Positions 46,535 to 56,461 of a DNA stretch of 64,000 nucleotides are shown piece by piece. Position 1 is the first letter of the stretch, and every line of letters begins with the position of its first letter. Source of the DNA: Pycnococcus provasolii. Taxonomy: Eukaryota; Chlorophyta; Pseudoscourfieldiophyceae; Pseudoscourfieldiales. The DNA is taken from positions 496,001 through 560,000 of the forward strand of contig CP150576.1 of assembly GCA_049487715.1 (NCBI GenBank). Direction: 5' to 3'. The notes under the pieces are model-generated. The model had not been told where the DNA came from, ran no database searches, and worked only from the letters and a program-made list of their open reading frames with translations. The position numbers and the translations under genes were made by a program.

Positions 46535-46998
46535 TACTACTACCACCACTTACTTATCCAGTCAGTGAAGAGTCAGTGAAGAACGAAAACACCTTCTACC
46601 TACAATGTTAGTTCATTTATTACAGGCAGGCGCAGCAGCCTCGACTGACCCGGGAAAATAAAATAACCACCACCGCACAAATTCAACTAGAGTCAAAAAG
46701 TGGACCCTTCGTTCGGGGCTCGAGGGGTTTCCTTCCGCGACTGAATGAAGGTTCCCTTTCCACCCGAGTCTCGAGGTACCCGTAACTCCGTAAGAATTAA
46801 ACTTTTATTTCCGGGGATGGAACTGAGCCGGGGTCTTCCTAGGGTACGTTCCCTTCTGGTTCGCAGAATAATATTCACTGAAACCCCCAATCAATCAAAT
46901 AGCAATCCCACTTTTGGTTCCTATGATCCACGCTCTTTATGATTCTCGACGGCTTGGATGGGCTCGGCAGGCTACTAGCTACTATTGAGGAAGTATAC
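46535..46998. other. Divergent promoter region
   Basis: About 400-460 bp between the ABCA and MFS start codons. Mixed composition, no repeats of note and no gene seen. Confidence 0.45.
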
Positions 46999-48927
46999 AT
47001 GTCGTCGTCGTCGTCGTTTCAACTTGACATTGATCCGTACCACAACGTGTCTGGTGGTGCCTTTGGTGGTGGCGGATTTAATAGTGCGATTTCAACACGA
47101 CGTGCTGGTGGTGGAGGAGCCTCAGCAGCCGGTGGACTGGGTGGAGGAGGAAAGGTTAGTAGTAGAAGAGGTGCCGTCATCGATGGTGGTGGTGGTGGTG
47201 ACGCTGCCGCTGCCAATAATCCTGCCATGGTAGTAGTTGATGATGGCGACAGCAGTGACGACGATAATAAGAAGAATACCAACACCACCGTCAAGTCCTC
47301 CTCGTCACCTCCACAGCCATCACCATCTTCATTATGGTACCGCCGAAAGTCTGGCGTTGGCTTGATCCTTGCGATTGTCGCGAATGCCATCACGTACGTT
47401 GCAATCCTGGCATACTCCATCCACACGCCGCCAGTGACGTACTCATTCTTCGCTTCGGAAATCTATGGTGCCCCTGTGGCCTACACGGAATCGCTTCGTC
47501 TGGAGCTCAGCCCAACTTCCTTGGCATGCCCGCCACCACCTCCGCCGACGACGAACGGCGATGCTGCGGCTCCTCCTCCTGCTGACATTGTTAGCCTTGC
47601 TCATGCGTGCGAGCTGTCTCTCGGTCGAGCTACCACTTGGCAAAGTGGAATCCTCGCAATCGGCGAAGGCTTTGGGTTCTTGCTTGGGCCTGCCATCGGT
47701 GTGTTGTCTGATGCGTATGGACGAATGCGCTTCCTTCTTCTATACATCATAGGCACCTTTGCAGCCGTCGTGCCATTGGCTGTCTACGCATGGACTGGTA
47801 TGTCCGCAGGAAATACGCTAGGAGGATTATATCCATATTTCGCGATGGCCATCATCCAAGGTGTGCTTTCTCCGCGGTCAATCAATGACATCGTCCTTGC
47901 GGCTGGAGTTGGCGATGCCGCACCGCAAAAGCACTACACGTGGCTCACAGGACTCGGGCAATCAGGATTCGCATTTGGGCTAATTGTGGGATCTCTCGCT
48001 GCGAGTCACGTGGACACCAAGATCGCGTACCTCATCGCGATCGCTCTATTCGTCGTCGCAATGTGCATCGTTGCCTTCTCACCGGATACTCTACCACCCG
48101 AACGGCGCAGTACCCTGCGTCTTCTCCCAAAAAATCAAGAACAACAACAACAGCGGCAATGCGGTGCATGGAATGCAACGACTTCAATCCTCCGCGGATT
48201 CTCCGTCCTCGCCGAGTCACGCGAGCTGATTCTTTTGGCAGTGGGTAGCTTCTGGGGATCCTTTGGGCTCTTCGTAATGATCGTGGCCGTGCCTCCATTT
48301 TTCTTCGGCGCACTGCGATTCACGGTGTTTGAATATGGTATGATTTTAGTCATTATTGGTCTAAATATGGTGTTCTTCAAAACGATTGGTGCGCAACTTC
48401 TCGATCGTTACCTTGGTCGCAAAGTGGCCATCGTTGCTGTGAGTTTTTTCGGCGCGTCCATCTTCGTGCTCGAGGGGCTCGTGCAACTCTACGCAAAGAC
48501 ACACACACAAATTCTGATCGCGACATTCCTCCTCTGTGCATTCCAGACTGCCGCCGCCGCCCCGCCACTTCTCATATCAGCAGCTCTCCACGTCGTGGAT
48601 CATGATGATGCTGCTGCTGAAGACAACAAAGCCAACAACCAAAACATGGTGGTGAACAACAACAAAATGATCGATGGAGGAGCAGGCAAGCACGGGCGAG
48701 TGCAAGGCGCTCTTCAAGGTGTGATCGCCATCGCGGGCATGGCAGGTTCGCTATCGGGTGCGGCTGTTTACCAAGCGACGAGTCGACCAGGTGCCCTCGG
48801 CGGATTTGAAGCTTCACAAGGCGTTCCTTTCATCGTCGCTGCAGCGTCCGTGATTCTAACGGCACTACCTGTTTTGTTTCTCAGCCGCACGGATCGCATC
48901 GGCGGCGGTCGGTCGGTCGATGAATGA
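46999..48927 (+). CDS. Major facilitator superfamily transporter (DHA/TCR-like)
   Basis: 642 residues from ATG 46999; an in-frame ATG at 46939 would add 20 residues and cannot be excluded. The first about 110 residues are Ser/Gly-rich and likely cytosolic. Membrane helices follow from about 115 (GVGLILAIVANAITYVAILAYS). The loop between helices 2 and 3 carries the MFS signature as GVLSDAYGRMRFLLL. A second half starts near 390 after a Gln-rich cytosolic loop, with YLGRKVAIVAVSFFGA matching the repeated loop motif. The layout and RALQGVIAIAG-like late helix resemble TCR/tetracycline-resistance-like and plant MFS14/ZIF-like carriers. The substrate is unknown. Confidence 0.8.
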   Translation: MSSSSSFQLDIDPYHNVSGGAFGGGGFNSAISTRRAGGGGASAAGGLGGGGKVSSRRGAVIDGGGGGDAAAANNPAMVVVDDGDSSDDDNKKNTNTTVKSSSSPPQPSPSSLWYRRKSGVGLILAIVANAITYVAILAYSIHTPPVTYSFFASEIYGAPVAYTESLRLELSPTSLACPPPPPPTTNGDAAAPPPADIVSLAHACELSLGRATTWQSGILAIGEGFGFLLGPAIGVLSDAYGRMRFLLLYIIGTFAAVVPLAVYAWTGMSAGNTLGGLYPYFAMAIIQGVLSPRSINDIVLAAGVGDAAPQKHYTWLTGLGQSGFAFGLIVGSLAASHVDTKIAYLIAIALFVVAMCIVAFSPDTLPPERRSTLRLLPKNQEQQQQRQCGAWNATTSILRGFSVLAESRELILLAVGSFWGSFGLFVMIVAVPPFFFGALRFTVFEYGMILVIIGLNMVFFKTIGAQLLDRYLGRKVAIVAVSFFGASIFVLEGLVQLYAKTHTQILIATFLLCAFQTAAAAPPLLISAALHVVDHDDAAAEDNKANNQNMVVNNNKMIDGGAGKHGRVQGALQGVIAIAGMAGSLSGAAVYQATSRPGALGGFEASQGVPFIVAAASVILTALPVLFLSRTDRIGGGRSVDE

Positions 48928-49579
48928 ATGATAGCTAGGGTCGGTACTAGTACTACTAGTAGTAGAGGAGGAAGTCAGGAAGGTGAAAGAAGAAGAAGAA
49001 GGACATGACCACAGTGATGGCGCCGACGCCCGTTGCCCGAGATGGAAAAATTGTTGTTGCTTGGTCGTGCATGCATGCTGCACAACAAGACTGAATTTCG
49101 TGAGTAAAATACTCGTAATATGCATCGCATCATAATCCCCCAATCAGCATAATGAAATCGGCAATAATGAATCCTCCGTGTCACCCAGATATTCTGCTTC
49201 TGACTGGATTTTTCTGTTGTGTTTTCTTCACCCTTTTTTTCTGTGTGTGTGCAACTTTCTCTTATTCCTGTTTCTGCCTTGCTTGTTGTTGTGTTGTGAT
49301 GACGACGACGATGAGCCTGAGGATGACGACGACCTTTAGTAGTAGGAGTCGTAACTCCTGCTGCGTTACTACTACAGCTACAGCTACGCCACCGTCGTAC
49401 CTCCAACAAGGGTTACGTCGCCATCGTCGTCGTGCGGTGGTGGATTTTTCTTCATCGGCAGCAAGAATGAGAACAAGCACACACGCATCAGCAGCCGCGT
49501 AGTACGGTCAGCAGCTTCTGCAAATCGGGATCAACAACAACCCTCCTCCTCTTCTAACGACGACGACGAAAAAACGACG
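48928..49579. other. Gap with possible 5' part of the next gene
   Basis: It contains a plus-strand frame from ATG 49152 (or 49299) to a TAG at 49500 that reads like a Ser/Thr/Arg-rich organelle presequence, in a frame different from the following gene. Otherwise simple repeats only (TAGTAG, GAAGAA, GACGAC). Confidence 0.45.
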
Positions 49580-50206
49580 ATGAAGAAGGCGGATGCGCCA
49601 TGGATGCACGACAGCGCCATGTGGCCGGAGACACTCGAGGAGGCTGCGAAGGAAGTCGAGGTCTTGGCGGATGAAATGCACCACCACAAGGCGCACAAAA
49701 TCTTGGACAGCAAATTCTACGAAATGGTGGCAAAGGACGTCGCACGACGCTGGCCAGATTCCGAGGCGGAGGCGCGGCGCTTCGATGACAAGCCAATGTA
49801 CAATTCCACGTGGGTGGCGGCGGAAGAGGCGGCAATCGCCGCGGACGCGGCTGGACATCACGCGGAGGTGCAAGCGCGACGTGTGGCACGCATGGGATGC
49901 CCTGAGGTTGCCGCCCGCACATTTGCCGCCGCCAACGAAGCGTACGCGACGGCAAGGGCGGCTGCCAAAGAGTTCGCCACGGAAAAGGAGGCTCAGGCTG
50001 CAGAATTTGCCGCACACAAGGCGATCGCGGCGGCGACGGAGGCTGACTTGGTAGTCAGCGAAATGCCTCTCGACGAGACGGAGACGGAGCTTGAGCTCGA
50101 ACCTTCGGAACGGCACCGCGTTCAGACTGCGTATGACTGGCCATCGCCGCTAGATTCGTGGGACGAACCGGAGGGTGACATGCGCAACTTCTGGAGGCAG
50201 ACGTAG
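49580..50206 (+). CDS. Ala/Glu-rich helical protein of unknown function, possibly organelle-targeted
   Basis: 208 residues from ATG 49580. The body is rich in Ala, Glu and Asp with conserved-looking Trp-containing ends (APWMHDSAMWPETLEEA at the start and YDWPSPLDSWDEPEGDMRNFW at the end), mostly helical between. I do not recognise the family. The reading frame is open upstream to 49355 without an ATG. Another frame, from ATG 49299, codes a Ser/Thr/Arg-rich stretch that looks like a transit peptide and could join this body if one base is missing or a short intron exists near 49430-49500. The frame on the opposite strand over the same interval lacks any recognisable feature. Confidence 0.6.
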   Translation: MKKADAPWMHDSAMWPETLEEAAKEVEVLADEMHHHKAHKILDSKFYEMVAKDVARRWPDSEAEARRFDDKPMYNSTWVAAEEAAIAADAAGHHAEVQARRVARMGCPEVAARTFAAANEAYATARAAAKEFATEKEAQAAEFAAHKAIAAATEADLVVSEMPLDETETELELEPSERHRVQTAYDWPSPLDSWDEPEGDMRNFWRQT

Positions 50207-50359
50207 TAGGAGGAGGATGAGTGAGGAGGTGATTCAAGGAGAAAGGAAGAAGAAGAAGTAGAAGAAGAGTTGGCCCGTCGTGGTGATGGTGTGGTTGCAG
50301 TGATTTTTGTTTTTGAAAGGAAACTTTTTCAACGTTCTAAGTCATTGGTCTGCTACTAT

Positions 50360-51371
50360 TTAGATGGCGCCCACCTCCTTCAGCCACGCAGTGTGCGTCG
50401 GAAACGGGTCTGCGCCACCACTCGACTTCTGGCTGATGCCATAGAAGTACCCGTTGCGCCACTCGAATTCTTTCACCGCCGTTGGGAAGTGCGCGACGCT
50501 TCGCGCGTACGCACACAGGCGATCCGCGACGTCCGCGCCGAACGTGACGCTCGGATCCGTCGCGCTCGTGCCGGCGGCAAGCTCGTTAATCAAAGAGCGC
50601 ACCTCGTCGCTGTACTTGCTCTCAACGTCGCCAACCGTGCTGCCCTCGTGACGTGCGCCGACGAGCATGAACGCGCTGATCCAGATGAGTTTCTCCAGCA
50701 TGCGCACCTTATACGCATCGGTGTCGAGGATGTGACAAGCGAGGTTTCCATCTTTTCAGGCGCGCGGCGATCGCGTCGGCGTGCTTGCCAGTGACGCTCG
50801 TCAAGCCTTCTGGGTTGAGGTCCGTCACGCCGTCTGTCGGCGCCTCTCCAAATTTCGCCACCGCGAAGTAGATGAGCGCCTGCGTGTTTGCTCCGATGCC
50901 CTGTGCGTCTAGGAACGGCTGGAGCATGCCGTTCTGAATGAACACGAGGTCTTCCCTTCTGTCTGCGGGCGTCGCTTTGATGATATCCTCGAGTACGTCG
51001 TTACGCGTGCACACGACGATCGGCCCCGGCGGCGCGTCAGCGGGCACGCTTTCTCCTCTTTTGACTAATATATCGTTTCCTTCAGGGTTCATGGCCGCGA
51101 GCGCGTTTCCGACTCGTCCTCCCGCGCCAATGACGATAGCTCTAGGGACCGCCGCGGCCATACTCGTAGACGCACAACAAGTCGTCAACGACGACCTAAA
51201 ATTCCTAGAATTCCTCGTCTTATTAATGCGGCAGAAAGAGTATGGTGAATCCTGACGACAAGAAACCGTCTTTGTGAATGCGTTTTTAGGAAGAATCCTA
51301 CTGCTACTACTGCTGCCAGAGCCTGTGCTATTACTACTAAGAAGGACTCGACACGACGACAATGACGCCAT
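50360..51371 (-). CDS. Plastid-type Rossmann-fold (ketopantoate-reductase-like) protein, broken by one base
   Basis: The start is ATG 51371. The first about 75 residues are Ser/Arg-rich (transit peptide), followed by the dinucleotide-binding AIVIGAGGRVGNAL and VVCTRNDVLEDII, LVFIQNGML and TQALIYFAVAKFG. This is an ApbA/PanE-like order (GAGxxG, then NG). The frame hits a stop at 50709 just after RLKRW. A second frame from about 50752 continues without interruption: GNLACHILDTDAYK, MLEKLIWISAFMLVG, then STVGDVE to the stop at 50360. Reading the run of four T at 50753-50756 as three T joins both into one 336-residue protein. It is either a sequencing or assembly indel or a recent inactivating change. 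The reaction is unknown; an NAD(P)-dependent oxidoreductase is likely. Confidence 0.75.
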
Positions 51372-51820
51372 AAGAAAGACACAAACAGCTATGGAAGTGA
51401 TGGGGAGGTACAACTCTGTGGATAGAAATAAAATGGGTAGGATCGCTCGGGGTTATTTTTTAGATTGAGTTTCTTGTCACCGGCACGTGATCGTTGCTAA
51501 CCCCTAAACCGATTCACCCATTCAAAACCCCTGATGTGTGGTCGATGTGACAGGTTTTCGTTTCCCCCCCCCCCCCCTCCCCGGGGAACTCGCCCTCGAG
51601 AGAAGAGTTTCCCCCTGAGTGAAATCTCCCTCCAATGAATGCCAATACGGTAATGCGTGATGTCAAGCCTTTCTTTTTCCCTAACCCTGTGGTGGGGGGT
51701 GGATTTGAGCGGTCGCGAACCAACCACCCTTCTGTTTCGTTCTTTCTGTGTCACACAACTGCCTGAACCTGCTGAACCTGCTTCATTCTTCGACGGTTCA
51801 TTCTCGAAGGTTGACTGATC
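51372..51820. promoter_or_regulatory. Divergent promoter region with telomere-like motifs
   Basis: Between the Rossmann-fold gene and the second ABCA gene. TAACCCCTAAACC at about 51498-51510 (G-rich strand sense for the minus gene, about 127-139 bp from its ATG) and CCCTAACCC at about 51679-51687 are present, as is a C run at 51567-51578. No gene seen. Confidence 0.45.
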
Positions 51821-54800
51821 ATGGCTGCTGCTCTTGCTGGTGGTGATCGTGGTGATCGTGGTGATCGTGGTGCTAATAATCACTCCTCTCCATCGTCAAC
51901 ATCCTCAACATCCTCCTCAACATCGTCATCATGCTGGTTCGTCTTGTTCCTCGTGCAAACAGCCGCACTCGTGTGGAAAAATGTTCTCATGGCGACGAGA
52001 AACTGGAGAGCGACCGCAACGCAACTTGCGGCACCACTGCTGTTTGTTCTCGTCATCTTTGTCGTCGATGTGGGCGTGCGCGCGAGCCGAGCGAGGCAGC
52101 CCGCATTCCTAGACGTGCGACGAAGTACGCCCGAGGCGATTCGACATATACCCGACTGCGAAAAGGACGCGTTCGTGATGAGAAACGCAGAACAGTGCCT
52201 CGACTTCGCGTACGCGCCGGCGGGGAACGTGCACGCCGACGCGCTTGCCGCGAACATTGCCGCGAACAATCAACCACCCATACCGCAACGCAGGTACCGT
52301 GGATTTCCTGACGAGGCGTCGATTGATGCCTACCTACTCAACCACCCGAACGAAGTGCTTGGCGCTGTGATTTTTCATTTCGACGACGACGACAACAACA
52401 ACAGCAACAACCTTCGCATCAACTCCTCCTCCTCCTCCGAGGTTGAGGTTGTTCCCGTGGCAATCGACTACACGCTTCAGACAAACAGCTCGGTAAAATT
52501 CTGGCGAGGCGAATTCCGCGATCCCAACACATTCGCACAGCTACCCCTGCAAGTTGCAACGGAACGCGAGATCGTGCGGTACCTCGGCAATCAGGCTCGT
52601 CGCAGCCTTGGAGCGGTGGAAGATGATCAGCTCGACCTCACGTGGAACATCGCGCTTCGCACCTTCCCTCATCCCGCGGCTGTCGCGCCGAGCATCGTGG
52701 GTGGAATCGCACCAGGATTCCTGTTCGCGGCGACGATGTTCAGCTTCGTTCTCGTCGCCAGCAACGTCGTGCACGAGCGAGAGCTCCAGCTGCGACAGGG
52801 CATGGAGTCGATGGGCATGCTGCTGAGCTCGTACTGGACGAGCTGGATCCTGTGGGAGGGACTCATGAACGTAGTCAGCAGCGGCATCATCACCGCCACG
52901 GGATATCTGCTCGGCTTCTCGCTGTTCGTGAAGAACAGCCAAGCGCTGCTGTTCGTGGTGTTTTTCACGTTCCAGAATGCCATGCTCGCATTCGCGCTGC
53001 TGATTTCCGTCTTTACGAAAACGAGCCAGGGTGCGACGAGCCTGTCATTCGGCATCTTCATCATCGGGTGGATCTTCCAGAGCACCGTGCTGTTCGGATT
53101 TCCGTACCAGCCGCAATACAAGAGCGACGTGCTTCGCGTGATATTCAACCTGCTTCCGTGGAATCCGTTCACGAAGGCGATCACGGATCTCGGTGCGGCA
53201 ACGATGACGCTGCCCAGCGACGGAGATGGATTTGGAATCACGTGGCGACGCCGATTCGCGTACTGCGTGCCGCCGTCGTCGTCAGGAATCGATACGCTGC
53301 CACAGTCTTCGTCGTCGCACTCCATGCTAGTAGACTCGCCAACGAACGCGAACGTGGGCACGGGCGCCTCAGCTGGTCACTACACCGTCGGCGGGTGCTA
53401 TCTGAGCGTCGGAGATGCAATCGTATGGATGAGTGTGATGTTCTTTGTATTTGCCTTTCTTGCCGCGTACCTCGACCAGATTGTTCCAAACAGCTACGGT
53501 ACGCGACGACCTTTCTACTACTTCTTGATGCCCAACTACTGGTGCGCGCGGCGGAGCCGTGTGTGCCAAACATCGTCATCGTGCTGTGGTGGTGGTGGTG
53601 GTGGTGGTGGAGAAGAAGAAGGAGGAGGAAAGGATGGCGAGCCAACGGCGGCGGAAGCAGCAGGCCGCAACAACAACGACAAAATGATGAGCAATCGGAC
53701 GAAGGCTGCTCTTCGTGCTTCACTCGCGACTCCACCGCTCGCTCAGCGTGTGTCAAGCCACAACGTCGATGAGGACGTGGAAGCAGAAGAGCAGCGAGCA
53801 CGCTTGCATGCGCGCATCTTGCTTGCGAAAGCTGGCGAACGTGATGGTGGTGGTGATGGTGGCGATGATTCCGCCAGAGCAGATGGCTCATCTCTTCTCG
53901 AAGAAAATGTGCCACAATCATCAGCACTACCGCCGTCGCGATTTGCCACAATCGAGGAGGGGGAGGAGGAACTCGAGCAGCAGCAGCAGCAGCAGCAGCG
54001 AGCTGCGATTGAGCTGTTTGGACTTGGCAAGACATACACACTCCCGCCGTCATCGGCAAGTGGACCGCAGGATCCCATCGAGGAGGAGGAGTCGGCGGCG
54101 TCGACACGTAACAGGCTGAGGAGGCCCACCGCGATGAGCCGCATACGCGGATGCCTATCTCGCTGGTTCCCTCTCTGCGCATCGCTGCGTCGCAAGCCCA
54201 AGATCAAGGTGGCTGTTGGTGGAACCTGGCTTCAGTTGGAGACGGGTAAGGTATTCGCGCTGCTTGGCCCGAACGGCGCAGGCAAGACGACGACGATACA
54301 CATGCTGACAGGCCTCGTCGTTCCCACGAATGGCGACGCGAACATTCTTGGCAACAGCCTCGTGGGTGCGGGAGGAGTGGATCGCGTTCGACAGATTTCC
54401 GGCGTGTGCCCACAGTTTGACATACTGTGGAACCAGCTGACGGGTATCGAGCACATGCGCCTCTTCTACGCGCTCAAGGGTCTGTGGGCACAAAACCTCG
54501 ATCACGAGCATAGCAGCCGTGCATTGCTGGAGCGCGTCAAGCTTGATAAAGTCGCAAGCAGGCGCACGGAGACGTACTCGGGTGGCATGCGCCGACGCCT
54601 GAGTGTGGCAATCGCGATGCTGGGAAATCCACCCGTCGTGTACCTGGACGAGCCGACGACGGGCATGGATCCCGTCAGCCGCCGGTACGTGTGGGACATT
54701 ATTGACGAGTACAAGCGCAACGCGTGCGTGGTGCTGACGACGCACAGCATGGAGGAGGCGGACGTGCTTGGCGATCGCGTTGGCATCATGTCACGTGGGT

Positions 54801-55237
54801 ACCTTCAGGTGCTTGGCACGAGCCTTCACCTGAAGAATCGCTTCGGAGCTGGCTATCGCATCTCTGTCGCGCTGGAAGGGTCGACGACGACGATGTCGAA
54901 GCGCAAGGCGGAGCTGAAGCGGATCGTCGAGTCGACGAGGAGCGATGACGAGATGGTTGCTGTTCCTTTGCTGGAGGAGGGCGCGACAAGGTACTCGATG
55001 GAGGGCTCGAGGTCGATGCGCTCGATGGAGGGCTCGAGGTCGATGCGCGGGAGTGACCAGAAGTACGGTTCGTACGAGCACTTCGTCGTCCCTCGCGAGG
55101 AGAAGCGCCGTCTTCCTGATTTGTTTGCACGTCTCGACGAGTGTCGCGTTCGTCTCGGGATTGCAGACGTGCAGGTGAACTTGAGTCCGTTGGAGGAGGT
55201 GTTTTTGCAGGTGACAACGAAGGAGGAGGAGTCATAA
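51821..55237 (+). CDS. ABC transporter, subfamily A, half-size, second paralogue
   Basis: 1138 residues from ATG 51821. First helix at about 60-90 (QLAAPLLFVLVIFVVDVGV), exoplasmic loop of about 200 residues, helix cluster at about 290-560 (including the last helix before YLDQIVPNSYGTRRPFYYF), a low-complexity linker with poly-Gln, and the NBD at about 800-1000. That NBD has Walker A LLGPNGAGKTTT (about 54260-54295), signature YSGGMRRRLS and Walker B VVYLDEPTTGMDP. DEPTTGMDPVSRRYVWDII is identical to the first paralogue. Single NBD, so a dimer is expected; lipid-related cargo is inferred from the family. A short duplicated stretch (SMEGSRSMR twice) sits in the C-terminal regulatory region. 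Confidence 0.88.
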   Translation: MAAALAGGDRGDRGDRGANNHSSPSSTSSTSSSTSSSCWFVLFLVQTAALVWKNVLMATRNWRATATQLAAPLLFVLVIFVVDVGVRASRARQPAFLDVRRSTPEAIRHIPDCEKDAFVMRNAEQCLDFAYAPAGNVHADALAANIAANNQPPIPQRRYRGFPDEASIDAYLLNHPNEVLGAVIFHFDDDDNNNSNNLRINSSSSSEVEVVPVAIDYTLQTNSSVKFWRGEFRDPNTFAQLPLQVATEREIVRYLGNQARRSLGAVEDDQLDLTWNIALRTFPHPAAVAPSIVGGIAPGFLFAATMFSFVLVASNVVHERELQLRQGMESMGMLLSSYWTSWILWEGLMNVVSSGIITATGYLLGFSLFVKNSQALLFVVFFTFQNAMLAFALLISVFTKTSQGATSLSFGIFIIGWIFQSTVLFGFPYQPQYKSDVLRVIFNLLPWNPFTKAITDLGAATMTLPSDGDGFGITWRRRFAYCVPPSSSGIDTLPQSSSSHSMLVDSPTNANVGTGASAGHYTVGGCYLSVGDAIVWMSVMFFVFAFLAAYLDQIVPNSYGTRRPFYYFLMPNYWCARRSRVCQTSSSCCGGGGGGGGEEEGGGKDGEPTAAEAAGRNNNDKMMSNRTKAALRASLATPPLAQRVSSHNVDEDVEAEEQRARLHARILLAKAGERDGGGDGGDDSARADGSSLLEENVPQSSALPPSRFATIEEGEEELEQQQQQQQRAAIELFGLGKTYTLPPSSASGPQDPIEEEESAASTRNRLRRPTAMSRIRGCLSRWFPLCASLRRKPKIKVAVGGTWLQLETGKVFALLGPNGAGKTTTIHMLTGLVVPTNGDANILGNSLVGAGGVDRVRQISGVCPQFDILWNQLTGIEHMRLFYALKGLWAQNLDHEHSSRALLERVKLDKVASRRTETYSGGMRRRLSVAIAMLGNPPVVYLDEPTTGMDPVSRRYVWDIIDEYKRNACVVLTTHSMEEADVLGDRVGIMSRGYLQVLGTSLHLKNRFGAGYRISVALEGSTTTMSKRKAELKRIVESTRSDDEMVAVPLLEEGATRYSMEGSRSMRSMEGSRSMRGSDQKYGSYEHFVVPREEKRRLPDLFARLDECRVRLGIADVQVNLSPLEEVFLQVTTKEEES

Positions 55238-55565
55238 GGCCTGAGGAGAAGAGAGTAACTGTGAAACGTGACGTGACGTGATTGATGACGTGTACCGTCT
55301 GTCTGTCTGTTTTGGTCGTTGTATTTTTTTCAAGGGGAGGGGGGGAAGGGGGTTTGGGGGATGATGCCAAACTGCCAAACTGGCGATGGCGACGACGCGA
55401 ACAGAGCACAAGGCACTCTGACAGAAGCTTCCACGGTTAAACGTGCTGTGAGTGGCGCGTCTGAACGGTAAAGCTTTATGGTTGAATGTGAACGGTGTGC
55501 CTGGACGACACATTAAACAAAGTACACTACATCATTCCATAGACTATTTGAGTGAGCCAACGCAG
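55238..55565. other. Convergent 3' region
   Basis: About 330 bp between the ABCA gene and the spliced small gene. It contains a G-rich stretch (55336-55362) and no recognisable gene. Confidence 0.5.
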
Positions 55566-56059
55566 CTACCAGTTTCCCTTTCCAGCGACGCGCGGGTCCC
55601 TCGGTGGTGGCCACGAGTCTCCAACCCACGAGAACCTGTCCGACGTCTCAGCCGCCTTCGTGTTCGGAATCGGCTTGGCGAAGTTGGCGGGTCCCTGGAT
55701 CATCTTAACAATGCGCAGAAACACGCCTTTTGCCTGGAGGATGGAAAACGTGTGTGTGTTTGTGTTTGTGTGTGTGCAGAGTTGAGTGAGTGACGAGAGT
55801 TGTCGCGAGAGCAGATTCATCGTTGCTTGTAACTTACGTGAGCCATGGGACCGAGTTTGGTTTTTCCTTCCCACTTCCTTGCTTCGATTTCCTTTTCCGA
55901 CGCGCCTCGCTTCACCATCTTTTTGATTTCGCGCTTGTCGTCTTTGACTTTCTTCTTCCAGAACCTCTCGTACTCCTCGAGCGTGCCCTCTTCTTTCATG
56001 TCGTAGTACGCCTTGCGGCGGAACTGGTACTTGTGGCTATCAGCGCGACGGCCCTTCAT
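55566..56059 (-). CDS. Small two-exon gene, unknown 129-residue protein
   Basis: Exon 1 runs from ATG 56059 to 55838 (74 codons) and exon 2 from 55733 to the stop at 55566 (55 codons plus stop). They are joined by removing a 104-nt intron at 55734-55837 that begins GTAAGT and ends TCCTCCAG. The codon boundary is exact (phase 0) and both sides look coding. Exon 1 is very basic and helical (RRKAYYDMKEEG...ERFWKKKVKDDKREIKK). Exon 2 is aromatic and Pro-rich (MIQGPANFAKPIPNTK, RFSWVGDSWPPP). Without splicing exon 1 would read through 6 more codons to a stop. I do not recognise the family; its size, charge and composition resemble an accessory subunit of a mitochondrial or axonemal complex. Confidence 0.75.
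55734..55837 (-). other. Spliceosomal intron, 104 nt
   Basis: On the minus strand the donor is CAC|GTAAGT and the acceptor TCCTCCAG|GCA, with a CA-rich interior. It is the only well-supported intron I can find in 64 kb. Confidence 0.8.
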
Positions 56060-56461
56060 AGTGGTAACAGCTAACAGCTAACAGAAGAACTTCTACAAAG
56101 CTTTCTTTCTTGGTGATACGAACGTTCTCTCGAACGAGATTCCGACGAACTGCGAGATTAGTTTCACTGCAGGGAGTTGGGGGCGGCTCTTTCTTCGCAA
56201 CAAGAAACGGATAAGATCCCCCCCCCCCTATTCACTAGGAGTTTACAAGTACGGTGTCTTGATTAGGGGTTACGATAGGAGTCCGCATCCGTCTTGATTC
56301 CATTCGGGGTTGAGTACTGGGTGGGCCCCAGTCACTTTTATCGTAGGGGGAGGTGAATTAGAATTGGCGGCGGCGGCGGATAGTTCCACATCTGTCACTA
56401 CAGCTGTCACTTGTCACTTGTTGTTGTTGCTGCACTTCGTAGTGAGTGAGTACTTGCTGTA
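56060..56461. promoter_or_regulatory. Divergent promoter region
   Basis: About 400 bp between the small spliced gene and RPF1. TTAGGGGTTACG at about 56263-56274 lies some 190 bp before the RPF1 ATG with the G-rich strand in sense. It also has a C run at 56219-56228 and GGCGGCGG at 56366-56376. Confidence 0.45.
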
